Source: Cryptomeria japonica
Lineage: Eukaryota > Streptophyta > Pinopsida > Cupressales > Cupressaceae
Direction: 5' to 3'
NCBI RefSeq assembly: GCF_030272615.1
Contig: NC_081415.1
Coordinates: 378,435,892 to 378,499,891, forward strand
DNA: 64,000 nucleotides
The translations under genes and the position numbers were made by a program. The notes under the pieces are model-generated. The model was not told where the DNA came from. It did not search any database and saw only the letters and a program-made list of their open reading frames with translations. Within the stretch, counting starts at the first letter, position 1. Each line of letters starts with the position of its first letter. Positions 46,435 to 57,538 of this stretch are shown here, in pieces.

Positions 46435-47547
46435 GCCTAAAACCTAATTTTTCAACTTGCTCTGATGGTTATGAAAATTGTACCCTTAGCTAATTTGCCT
46501 GCTCTGATTCCATTTTTGGGATCGAAATCAAAATTCGAGATCATTTTGCTAGTCAATTTCACAATTTTGACCACTTAGCACTCTTTTCATCAAATGCTCA
46601 TTCTTTCTTCAAATTGTGCTCAATTTCAATGTTGAATCTTAATTCAATTTCATTCTACACATCAACATTACAATCAACTCTACGCTCAATTTGTCATCAA
46701 TCAACGCCGAAATTTTTTAAAATTCCTCAGAATCAATTTGTGCTCAAATAACTTTTTTTCACCACATAATTGCCTATAATCAATCCCTCACTATCTTTCA
46801 ATTTCGCTCCCAAGGGGGCATACTCACGACCTTATGAACCTTAAGAACCTTATGACTTCACATCTCACAAGTGGAGAAATTTTTTCAAATCTTCATCAAA
46901 AGTCGAGCAAAATGTTTCCAATTAAAGAAAATCAATCCTTATTGCTAAGGGGCATCTCAACTTCATCGCTTCACATTGAGTTGAGATCTCTCGATCATTT
47001 GAATCGAATCAATTGCTAAGGGTCATATTAGTTTCATCGCTTCAAATCAAGATGATATCTCTCAATCATCTGAATTAATCTCTTAACATTAATCAGTTTC
47101 ATCACTTCAAATCAAGCTGATTATTCGTTTAAACTCAATCAAAATTTTCAAGAGTATCTTTGATCACACTAAATCTAAGTAGGTGTTTAGTATGTGTTTC
47201 TTGATCAAGCTGAATGGTTCATTCTTTGCTCATCGTGTCTTGATCAATCAAGTTCAAGATCGATTTTTATCATCACTCACTGTATCTAAGATCAATTAAG
47301 ATCTAGATCAGTAAGATGAGCTTCTTGATCAATCAAGTTCAAGTTCGGTATCTTTGTTTTCTATCATTCCTCAGTTCAATCAAGTTCAGGATCAGTATCA
47401 CTTTAATTAGACTTCATTCAGCTTTGTCGCTTCGAATCAAGCTAAACACCTTGCTTTTCATCTAGTTTGTGATCAATCAAGTTCAGAACTAACATCTCCT
47501 AGACATCACACATTCTTTGAACCAATGCGCCGCTCTCACATTAATTC
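46435..47547. other. Element T region between the PMD promoter and 3' LTR
   Basis: Non-coding. Variants of TTCATCGCTTCAAATCAAG recur near 46960, 47030, 47098 and 47431, and GATCAATCAAGTTCA words recur near 47242-47480, so this is a degenerate repeat zone. It would contain the upstream control region of the antisense gene. Confidence 0.5.
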
Positions 47548-47560
47548 AAAGAGGGGCAAA
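47548..47560 (+). other. Element T polypurine tract
   Basis: AAAGAGGGGCAAA abuts the 3' LTR start TGTAATACCC. Confidence 0.8.
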
Positions 47561-48720
47561 TGTAATACCCTAAAATTGGTCATCTAAACCATGGGCCCCT
47601 AATCTCAACAACATCACCAAGGTCCTAGCCAAAGGCAGTTAAATCAATCTTGAGCACATTATTAATTCTTTAATCATCAAATATCACATGGCAAATCAAC
47701 TACTCAATATTAATTAAATATTTATGTAATTAATCAAATCATTTCCAATAATATCATTTTGATCAATTATCCCATTTTAATTTATTAAATATCCTTGCAT
47801 ATTTAATTAATTAATAAATTTGCCATTCAATCATGCAAAAAGGATTAATTTATTACAAAAGATGAATTAATTTATTACAAAGAGTTGAATTGAAAATAAA
47901 ACAAAAAGAATTGAATTGAGAGAGAAATCAAACTTGAGATATTATTTCTTTTTCTAAATTTAGAACTTGAAATTAGAAAGCAATTTAATTGAATTATTGA
48001 ATTATTCTCTAAAATTGGAACTTAAAGCGTTTCAGAAAAAAGAAGTTCAGTTGCATTGAAAAGACCTTTTTCTTGAATAAATCAAATACGTGCATGGAAG
48101 TATCTATTTTCATCATATGTGCATGGAATTAATTTATTATTATTTTCCAATGCAACTTGGACTTCTAATTTGAATGCATTTCAATTAAACTATAATTGGA
48201 ATCTATCTCAAGGTTAACTGAACATGATTTCTCAATTATTTCAATTAATCCAAAATTAAGCTTTTTCATCATCTCTCTTGTAATTCTCTATAAATTCAGT
48301 CTTCAGCTCTCATTCCAATTTACCCCAGATATTTTTGAGAACACACTTGGAGATTATTATCACGTTAATTTCGCTCTGGAGTCATTGAAGATTATTGTGC
48401 TTTTTAGATTGTTTACATCCATTTTCCATTCATTATTGCTTGCATCCATTGTTGCTTGAATTGATTATTGCTTGAATTATTCATCCATCTTGCATCCATA
48501 TAGTTAATATCATATAGATTAAATCTTTCATCTTGGTGTAGTCTAGTCACTGGTATTGCTTATAAAAATCTGAGAGCAATCTTATACTTGCATCTTTTAG
48601 AAGGCACTTAATCACTTTGCTATGATTTATTACTCATTGATTATTGATTACTAACCATGCATATAATGACTAATTGAAGTGTTGTGCTTGCAGCTACAGG
48701 TTCACTTTTTCACACACACA
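47561..48720 (+). repeat. Element T 3' LTR
   Basis: 1160 bp, full-length match to 24606-25767, followed by the right TGTGT target-site copy (48721-48725). Confidence 0.95.
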
Positions 48721-49540
48721 TGTGTTGATTACTATTAATTTCACATCATTAAGCCTAGGTCTTGCATTTAATTCATGTCCTTTAAATTGAATTTTTTAAT
48801 TCAATCAAAAGGAGTGTAACTCAATTTTCATTTAGCCCTATTCTTAAGAGAATTGAGGTTGAATTTATTTATTTCATTATCCTTTTGATGTAATCATTGT
48901 GAAATAGGTTTAGTTCCTAGTTTGTATGCATAAGCTAGTGAACCCTATTTCCACCTATTACTTATCATAAAATATATTTGAAATTGTGAGTTGGAGAGTG
49001 TATACCTCTACCCTAATTATGTATAGAGGTTTTTTTAATGTAGTGGTAGTCAACTAGGCCTATAAGTAAGAGGCTAACAAATATCATGTACATATTATAG
49101 TTTGCTTCCCATGTGACCAAAACTATATTAAATGTTTGATTTGTATGATGTTGATTGGTCAACACTATCATGTGTATTAGACATGGCCAAGTGTTGGGAA
49201 TGCATGGAGTCAAATTAAATGTATTGGTATATGCACATGCTTCCCATGTGCAAGTTATGCATAATATTGAGATGTTGGTGTAGGAGTTGGCAATGTTATT
49301 ATCAAAGGTAGTTCTAACTCTTAAAGTGAAATAACATGATCTAAGAGTGCACAAGTGGATGCTTTGTGCTCTATTACATGATGTCATAATATTATATTAT
49401 TGTATAAATATGTGTGAAGCCACTCTACTAGAATCCTTCATTCTTATACAATGTACCTTGGAATAAAAGGTTTGCAAAGTGAACATCATAGCATAGAAGG
49501 TACTGAATATGAACCAATGCAAAAATGTGAAAATTGCAAA

Positions 49541-49649
<109 letters not shown>

Positions 49650-50234
49650 GTTCCCTTTCTTGTAGAGAATGATCCCCATTACATATGGTGTGTGGAACAT
49701 AAGAGCAAATATTTTGTGGAACTTAGATAAATTTAATATCAAAAACCATTTATTATGTTGAACTATTATATGGTTGTGTCTAGATCCTTCACCATTCCTT
49801 ATAGAATAGTGTCTGCATTTTGTCACTGAAAACTCAAAGATGTTAATGTAAAAAATTGGTATTTCTTGCACTTTTCTTATAGAGTGGTCTCTGTTAGAAC
49901 ATGTATAATTTGTCAAAATATGCTTTAATATTCCATACTTGAAAATACCTAAACCCTAAGTTGTTATAAAATGTTACTCTGAATTGTTAATGATTTATGA
50001 GCTTAAAGTTTAAGTCATAAGCCTTTTTCTTGTTATGTCACAGTGGTCATATTTTCTTGTGTTTTGTTTTTTATATTCCTATTGGCTAAAGGTTTTGTGG
50101 TTAAAGGTTTTGTGGTTAAAACTTATCCTTTGTATTATATGTGTTCGACCCCTTGTCACTTATGTCCTAAGTGAACAATTTTTTATGGATCGACCATCAC
50201 TTGCATAATTGTCTTGGAAGTGCATCATTGTGAC

Positions 50235-50690
50235 TATGTTGTATCAATGGGAGCTTTGGTAAGTCTCATTGATTCATCAATGGAGAATGGGGTCATGAGA
50301 AAGTGGAACTAAGTGATTTATGGGAGTTAGATTGGTATCAATGGGAGTCTTGTTTTGTCCCATCAACCCAATGATTAGTCCAAATAAAGTTTAACAGGAT
50401 GGTGGACCCAAGTGCATTGATAGGACTGCTTTATATTGGTGGGACAATTGTTGTGTCCCATCGATCCTTCGATGATGTGTGACAATAATAGATTGGGAAA
50501 GTGAGGTAATCTAAGAGACTTTGGATTATTAATGAAATCTTTTTTATGTTCCATCGATTCCCCAATCTTCAAGGAAATGTGGACCTAGTCAATGGTTTTA
50601 GTGATGGATAAAGTATATTGAGGAGATACAGCAATATCAATGGGACCCTTTTTATGTCCCTTTGATATATCAATATTAATTAATGAGGTT
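50235..50690 (+). repeat. ~96-bp degenerate tandem repeat with internal hairpins
   Basis: TATCAATGGGA-like words start at about 50241, 50336, 50434, 50527 and 50635. In most units a partly complementary TCCCATCGAT-like word follows 15-25 bases later, so each unit could fold into a short stem (for example TATCAATGGGAGTCTTG then TTTTGTCCCATCAAC). Confidence 0.6.
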
Positions 50691-51125
50691 GTCATGTCAA
50701 GAAGATAATTCAAATAATTTTGATAGCCATCAATGTTTTTGATCAACGAGTGTAAATTTGAAGTGAGTAAATGACCGTACTGGTGACTTGGTGCTCACAT
50801 GGATGAGTATTAATGAGGTACATAGGGTGGTTTATGAGCCTATTTTTGTCTCAATTATGTTTTTTATGTCTTTGATGCTTGATAAGAAATTGCAAGAGTG
50901 TTGGGTAAAAGAATTCAAGTTCTTAGAAGGTTGTAAAGGTAGTCAAACATCATTGTGGAGGTAAGTGCTCAAGCTTGTGTTGGTGTTACAATTTGATTTC
51001 TATTTCAAAGAAGCAATGTATTGCATTCAAGGGTTTGTATTTATTCTCTAGGCTAGAATTGAAAGTGTAGAAGAAATCCATTTTTGTATTTTTAAATTCT
51101 ATCATTATGTGAGAATTCAAATAAA

Positions 51126-51789
51126 ATGGAAAGTCCCTCTGATAAGTCTAAGCCTAAAAGACAAAAGAAAGAGTCCAACCATGCAAAATAGGACCTTATA
51201 AACCAAATTCCTAGCTCTGGGGCTAGGCCTAGGAGAACTGTGAATCTAAACCTTGATGCTAAGAGACTCAAGGATAAATAGAGACATTTAGGAGATGTCT
51301 AGGCTATGGAGAGAGTATATGACCTATTTAGATACCATTATAGAAAAATATACAAAAACCAACCTATTTGCAACCCTTGGAGATTGAATTTGGGGAGATT
51401 CATGGTATCGAATGTCTTTGTGAATGTTGAATTAATGAGGGAAATTTCTATGAAATATGACTCAAATTCAAGAACTATATTCTATGGATCCTCTTTTGTT
51501 CCAATCGCTAGGGATAATATTTGCAAAGTTTTCAATTTGGATTATGGCTTGGATTTGAAATTGAGGATTGGGGTTTTCTTAATGAATATCATAGGATGAA
51601 AAATAATTATAAAATATGGAAGTTGCCTTTGCAAATATCAAAGAATGCATATGATAAGTTGAGGGTATTTGCTGATTCAAAACAACCTCTATTTTCTATA
51701 AGTTTGTTTGAGAAATACTATAGATACACTTACTATTATATGTGCCAAGTATTGTGTTTGGAGGCTAATATAAGAATGCATATATCTGC
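51126..51789 (+). pseudogene. 5' part of uncharacterised gene, cut by a G-family LTR
   Basis: A frame starts MESPSDKSKPKRQKKE, rich in Lys/Arg/Ser, with stops near 51190 and 51280. It is then open from 51306 (MERVYDLFRYHYRKIY) through SRTIFYGSSFVPIARDNICK to about 51590, where a one-base frameshift leads to YHRMKNNYKIWKLPL and LFSISLFEKYYRYTYYY, running into the LTR at 51790. The basic N-terminus and the conserved-looking RDNICKVF phrase recall the start of PMD-type or similar repeat-encoded proteins, but I cannot assign a family. The downstream part lies beyond the inserted elements and is not visible. Confidence 0.5.
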
Positions 51790-52855
51790 TATAGACACTT
51801 AAATTTGATTGATTAATTTAATCAGATCAAATTTCTTAAGTCACTTGCACTAGTTGAGCAATTCATATTATTTAATTAAAATCAAGCATCCCTTTTAGAT
51901 ATATTAATTTTATGAAGTCATGACCCATAGCTAATTGATTAATTAATCTCTTAATTAATTAATCCTCACTCCCTTTTCTCCTAATCCTTGAATTAGTTAA
52001 TCAAATTAATTAATTCCCTCTTTTATATCCCATTATTTGAATTTAATTAATTCAAATATCCCATTTGAGTCACATGTCTCCTAGCCTAAACTACCATTCT
52101 AACACAACCCCTAGCCTAACCCATGGGTTCTAACCAACCCTATCCTCCCAAAAAACCCTATCCTATCCTATCCTAACCTCCCGTCACATCTGTGTACACT
52201 CACAATTTCCTAATATTTAGGAAATTAGAACCTATTTTTGGTGGCCTTCTCCTAAAATGGACATGTGTCCTTGAGGACACATGTCGAGCCCCTTCTTGAC
52301 ATTTATATCTCTAGAGGACACATGTCCTTCCTTGTTGAGCCACTTGTCAAAGAAAAGTGTGAAATCTCATTCCACATGCCACCCTTAAGATTGCCACTTG
52401 ACCCCCTTGAGGACAAGTGTTGCATTTTCACAATCCATTCCTCTCCTCCCAGCTTCTATTTAAGCCCCCCTCTTTTTCAAGGAATTCATCCACTCATTTT
52501 CCAGAACCTTGTAATGTAGCATTTCATCCATGATTTATTAGAAACCATCCCGTTATCATGCTGAATTTCATACTCATATCCCATCACTTCACACTCATAT
52601 CTTGAATCAAATCTACTTAATCCTGCATCATGAAGCACAATTGAGCACATGCTGCATCATTGAGCCCACATCTGATCAGAGAACAATCAAATCAAAGGAC
52701 ATTGGTTTGCATTTAATTGTTATTAATTAATGTTTTCTAATTTCCTTTCTAACATTATTCTCAATCTTGAGGTGTTTGAGTGAATTTTGTGCTAGTTTAG
52801 ATTGCTTAATTTAAGTTTTCAATCATTTATATTTGTGCACAATTTCTTTCACACA
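51790..52855 (+). repeat. G-family Gypsy 5' LTR
   Basis: It starts TATAGACACTTAAATTTG (TG changed to TA) and ends TTTCTTTCACACA, 1066 bp, followed by a primer-binding-like site. It matches the minus-strand LTR 19014-18196. The TATA-like CTATTTAAGCCCCCCTC lies near 52446. Confidence 0.75.
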
Positions 52856-52861
52856 TTTCCT

Positions 52862-52880
52862 AGCACGCCCAGTGGACCCA
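52862..52880 (+). other. Primer-binding site of the G-family element
   Basis: AGCACGCCCAGTGGACCCA, seven bases after the LTR, resembles the GGCACGCCCAGTGGGACC-type sites of plant Gypsy elements. Confidence 0.6.
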
Positions 52881-54282
52881 CTTCACCGGTAGATTAGATA
52901 TTTTTTGCTATTGTTTGAGTGTTTATCAAGTTGTAGGTCAAACCTTGCTGGAAAAGGTCCTTTTGATGGTGATGTTCCATAGTCCTGGCCTATGCAATGT
53001 TCTGAGGTAGTTTGCCATAGTTTCCTTAATGTGCAAAATTACTCACTTTTGGATGCTTATAGGGTTAAAATAGGGTTTTTTTACTAATCAATCAAGTGAA
53101 AATGAAATCATATAGTCCGAATTATGTTTTGGTGAATGAACAAAAATCTTTCGCCCTTAGTTTCATGAAAATTTGGCTTAAAAAGAACAATAAATTTTAA
53201 ATTTGGGGCTTTATAATGAACACAAAATATTTCAATTTTGCTTCAATTTATTTGAAATTAGTCTAATTAGAACTTAGAAAGGTTGAATACACTCAAATAG
53301 AATTAATTAATGTAGCAATGAATATAAATTTCTCACATTAGGCAATTAGGGTTTCTAGGTGAGCAAATTTATGTATTTTTTAGATTAGGGTTTTCTATCA
53401 TGTTCCTAGGTATAGATGAATCATATGGTGATTGAAATATAATCAATGCATTACAATAATAGTCAATTTTGAGCTAAATAGGGTGGAGTTCTCAACATTA
53501 GGGTTTACATGATCATACTAGCCCTCAGTTGTGCAAAATTGGTCTCTGTTTGACTGAATTTCACTATTTTGCAGGTTGCCTACAAACCTATGCCTGCATA
53601 GCTTAAATTTGTGCGTATGTAGCTCAGAATTATGCTTGTGTTTCCTAAAACTATTCCTATGTATCCTATAACTACACCTATGCAAGTTGAATCTGTGCTT
53701 GTGCATCTAGCACAAATTCAACTTGCATACGTGTAGTTATAGGCTACATAGGAATAGTTCTAGGCACACAAGCATAATTCCAAGCTACATAGGCACAAAT
53801 TTAAGCTATGCAGGCATAGGTTTGTAGGCAACCTACAAAATAGTGAAATTATGTGCTGCACCTTTGTCAGCTTTTGATTAGGTCAATTTTAGTTCATTAT
53901 CCGTGCTTGGGGTTTTTGTGTTACGGATAATCTGTGTAAAATGTTGGCAATCATTGGAAGAAGACTTATATTGAAACTACTAATGTATTTGGTGTGGGAT
54001 ATTGTAAAAGACTATACTTTCAAATTGAGTGTCTTTGATTTTGATAGTTAGACAACATTTCAATTTGGGCATAAAATGAGTCAAGTGTTTTTTGTGTTTA
54101 GCACATTTGTGTGCACGTAAAGTGGACCTACTACTAACACACACTATCCTCTCCCTTCTCTCTCATGGTCCAAGGTGCAAGAGAAAAGTGTTAGTGATAC
54201 TCTTCTTTTTGTTTTTATTAGAGAATCACCTCTTAGGGGCCTCTTCACCTCAAGGGTGTTCGATATTGTTGCTGCTAGGATA
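52881..54282 (+). other. Leader of the G-family element, interrupted by Copia B
   Basis: No coding frame is supported. It contains the large hairpin at 53557-53850 and a small perfect stem ATTATCCGT/ACGGATAAT at about 53899-53933. The expected gag is not reached before Copia B begins. Confidence 0.5.
53557..53850. repeat. 294-bp near-perfect inverted repeat (hairpin) with 21-bp internal units
   Basis: The left arm 53557-53699 and right arm 53709-53850 are reverse complements with about ten differences in 143 positions (about 93%), around a 9-base loop. Within the left arm, six units of exactly 21 bases run from 53583 (CAAACCTATGCCTGCATAGCT) to 53708. Transcription from either side would give a long double-stranded RNA stem. 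It could be a folded-back duplication, a young small-RNA locus, or part of a MITE, but no target-site duplication is seen. Confidence 0.9.
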
Positions 54283-55596
54283 TGTTGTTGTCATTGATGC
54301 CAACATATTCCTATGTTCTAGTGTTGTAGAGAGTTGTTTGGTGTTCCACTGATTGCATTGAGTTGATCTGGTTGGTTTATCTATTTTAGGTGCTGGAATG
54401 CTTCATTCCTTATTGGTTTTAGTAATCCAAAAGTTTACTTGATCATATCATTTGATCTAGTTTGAAGTTTAGTCTTTTTGTTTAGTGATTGGCAGAGTTT
54501 GTATTTGATCCGGTGAGATATGATATGATTATATCTTTGGTTGCAGATATGGGAGAATGTTTTGGATGTTCATGTGTATCTTCACTTTAGATGGTTCATG
54601 ATTTGGTGCTCTGCAAGCTATCTTTCTAGTCCAAATTGTTGTTGTTGAGTGTTCTTGAGTTCTAGTGTGTTGATCGATGAAGATTTGAATAAGTGGTGTT
54701 GGTGCAACTATTGTGAATGGTTTTAATGTGCTTGTAGGTATTTATTGATCATGTCCTATTTGTCTTTATGGTCTATGTTGATCCTTGTGTGCGTTCTTGG
54801 TGATTTTGTTGATCCGGTGACATTCTTCATGTTATGCAGTATTATTGGTGGTGTAATGTGTTGCGGTTGAACTTGACGAGATTTCTAATGATGATGTGTG
54901 TTTGGAGATTTGATTTAGTTCCATGCTAAGTCATATATGTCATCATATTAGCTTGGTAGTTTATTTATGTATCATGTGATGTAATTTTGTAATTAAGGGT
55001 TGACGGTTTGGCCGACCTTGTAGTCAAGGTTGATGATTTGTATAAATAGGTGGTTTAGTCATGTAATTTGGGTGTCGATGTTGTGTCTGCATTATTAGAG
55101 AGTGGTGTATGTGTGAATAAGTGAATTTATCCTTTGATATAGTGTATTGCATAGAGATTATTGTAGGGCAGACAAATGTGCTTAACAAGAACTGTCATCA
55201 AGCATTAGTAAATGCTATATTTGTAGTTCATGTATCTTGGATTGTAGTCTAAATCTTATTGTAAGGTAGTGAACCTTCCTTGAGGGTTTGAGCCTTCTAG
55301 GTCATCTTATTTTGAGTAGTGAACTCTAGGTAGTGTGCCTAAATGCATGTGCATTCCCCATTGTAATATTTACACATACTATTACAGAGTATCATCTTAT
55401 TGTGCGTAGGTTCCCACAGTGGTTTTTACCTTAACCATATTTTCCACATCAAAAATCTTTGTGTTATATGTGTTGGTGATATTGTATTTATCCTTATTCT
55501 TGTTGTAGTTGTTTATATCTTAGATTATGCTTAATTTACCTAATCTGGTGAAAACTAATTCACCCCCCTCTCAGTTTTCCTTCTTTGTTGCTGCTA
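54283..55596 (+). repeat. Copia B 5' LTR
   Basis: The start is TGTTGTTGTCATTGATGCCA. Near the end is AATTCACCCCCCTCTCAG, followed within 40 bases by TTGGTATAAGAGCC (55601), a slightly changed initiator-Met primer site. The usual final CA is not clear (CTGCTA), so the right end is approximate. The second LTR is not in view. Confidence 0.7.
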
Positions 55597-55601
55597 AAAA
55601 T

Positions 55602-55614
55602 TGGTATAAGAGCC
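55602..55614 (+). other. Copia B primer-binding site
   Basis: TGGTATAAGAGCC, one base from the TGGTATCAGAGC of Copia N. Confidence 0.75.
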
Positions 55615-55655
55615 AGATCCTCCGGAAGAAGCTTGACCGTTTGAGGACAGCCGGG

Positions 55656-55694
55656 ATGACATCTTACGTGTTCAAGAAGGAGAGGCCTAGATTT
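55656..55694 (+). pseudogene. First 13 codons of Copia B gag
   Basis: MTSYVFKKERPRF starts 54 bases after the primer site, where Copia gag begins, and resembles the gag start of Copia D (MIKKEGPKFNREN). It is cut at 55695 by the start of LTR C. Only the context supports the call. Confidence 0.5.
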
Positions 55695-56070
55695 TGTTGA
55701 CATTGTGTTGTCATTGATGTCAACCAATATGGGAGAAGGGTTGGTGTGTTGTCATTTCTGACCATCTTCTTTTAGATGAAAGAACCGACACGTACCGGTA
55801 TGTTTGATGTGTAGAAATGTGATCACTCTGTAAAAGGGTTGTTGATATGGTGGTGCATACAACCAGAATGAAGAGACCACATGATTGCTAGTGTAAGGAC
55901 AACTAGTAGGAATCCCTCTATATGGAGAAGCTATCACAGGCCAAGTGATAGGTTGATAGAGTATGTTGCCTCTGTGTGCAAGATGACATATGGAAAACCA
56001 CCAGGACATATGTCATGTTGAAGATGTATCCTATTGGCATTTGCATGAAGATTGAATTAATGATATGTTA
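55695..56070 (+). repeat. LTR C, left part
   Basis: It starts TGTTGACATTGTGTTGTCATTGATGTCAAC, the common start of the Copia LTRs here, inside the gag of B. After about 375 bases Copia D begins. The exact junction is uncertain because D's right LTR lacks its start. Confidence 0.5.
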
Positions 56071-57469
56071 TGTTGTCATTGATGTCAATTGAACCAGTAA
56101 TGATATTGTTGATATTGTTGTAATATTGTTACTGTAACAAGTATGAATAATTTGTAAGGAGAACCAGTAACCGATGAAATGGTATAAACCCTATCTATTG
56201 ATGTAACCGGTAAACCCTACATGTTGTTTTTGATAAACCCTAACCGATGAAGTGTATTGGTTATATTGGTTTATGATCTGATGATCAGCAGTAATGATTA
56301 TGACATGCTTGATTATTGTATGAAGAAAATTCAAAGAGATTTTGGTGAGTTGTTGTAACGGTTTTTTATCTAGGGAACGAGCGAATGTATTGCATCTAAT
56401 GCAAAGAGCATGATCAGTTTCAAAGTTTGATGAAGTGGTGATAACGAGTGATCAAGGTTTTCTTGATTGATGTGCAGAGATTGCTATGTAATCCAAGGGT
56501 CATACTTGAACCAAATTTATTTGTAATCTCGATGAGAATTAGGTTTTTGTTGTGTTACCGACCTGATTGATTTGTATTTAAGGTCGATGAAGTTGTTTAG
56601 TTTTATGAGTTGGAAAAGAGATAGACATGGTTCAGTTGAGTGTGGTTGCCTAACGAAATGATGTATCTACAGTTTGAGTAAAGGCAAATAGGAGCATGAA
56701 ATGGATCTGATCAAGAAAGTGTAGTGCTATTCAGATAGATCAGAAAACTCTTGTTGTTTTCTAACAATTACAGCATAATTGAAATCTCCTAACCGGGTAA
56801 GCTCTAACAAGCTTGGTGCTATTCAAATCCTCTAACAAGGAAGTCCATTAGATTGGATTTTCAAATCCTCTATCGAGGTTACTCCTTATAGGGTATTGCT
56901 TCTAACAAGGCATTTGTAGTCAATCCCTTAACTAGGTGATTCCTAACAGGATCAGTTCTTAACAGGACTTTTTGTAAAGCTTTAACAGGCTAGGCTCCTA
57001 ATAGGGCAAACTTCAGAAGAGTTCAGATATTATCTTGTGAGTCTCATCTCACCATGGTTTTTACCTATTTGGGTTTCCACGTCAAAAATATTTGTGTCAA
57101 GTGGTGAATTTTTTTGTGGTTATGTTTTCATGGTTGATTTACTTAACTACTTAACTATTTTGATAAGTTATGCTAACCGAAAGTATTAAGAAATGAAGAA
57201 GTTGTTTACAGTTAATTTATTGTAACAGTCAACTGGTTTATCTTATGAGTTTTTATCTTGATAGAGATTATTTCACTGTTAGTTCTAAGTTTTACTTTGA
57301 GTCAACTGGTTTATCTTATGAGTTTTTATCTTGATAGAGATTATTTCATTGTTAGTTCTAAGTTTTACTTTGAGAGATTGATTGGTGAAGTTTGTATCAG
57401 TTTTTCTATCTACTGGTTCACCCCCCTCTCAGTAGTTGACCGGATACTTATTCTTTCATCATACCATCA
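56071..57469 (+). repeat. Copia D 5' LTR
   Basis: It starts about TGTTGTCATTGATGTCAATTG and ends ATACCATCA before the primer site TTGGTATCAAAGC (57471). GGTTCACCCCCCTCTCAG lies near the end. It contains a 73-bp tandem duplication absent from the right LTR. Confidence 0.75.
57228..57373 (+). repeat. 73-bp tandem duplication in Copia D left LTR
   Basis: Copies start at 57228 and 57301 (GTCAACTGGTTTATCTTATG) and differ at one base. The right LTR (near 61801) has only one copy. Confidence 0.95.
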
Positions 57470-57538
57470 GTTGGTATCAAAGCATTCCAGGTCCTCTAAG
57501 GTCTAAGCCTAATAGCTTGAGGTAAAGATCTACTGATC

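Larger units (their letters stand above)
24606..48720 (+). mobile_element. Element T: complete Tat-lineage Gypsy retrotransposon with nested Copia
   Basis: Both LTRs, a primer-binding site, a leader, gag-pol, an antisense PMD gene, a polypurine tract and a perfect 5-bp target-site duplication are present. Total span is 24.1 kb; without the nested Copia N and one target-site copy it is about 17.4 kb, large for Gypsy but usual for the Tat lineage. The LTR pair differs by roughly 34 substitutions and two 1-base gaps over 1160 bases by my reading (about 3%). All genes carry stops, frameshifts or deletions, so it is non-autonomous now. Confidence 0.93.

Noticed and set aside
53518-53706. Minus-strand frame with His/Arg-rich heptads
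   Set aside because: It is a by-product of the 21-bp units in the hairpin arm; the opposite arm carries stops in the corresponding frame.
54262-54285. TTGTTGCTGCTA before Copia B as the end of a tandem LTR
   Set aside because: The same 12 bases occur at the end of B's LTR (55586), but no other similarity extends upstream, so I treat it as chance.
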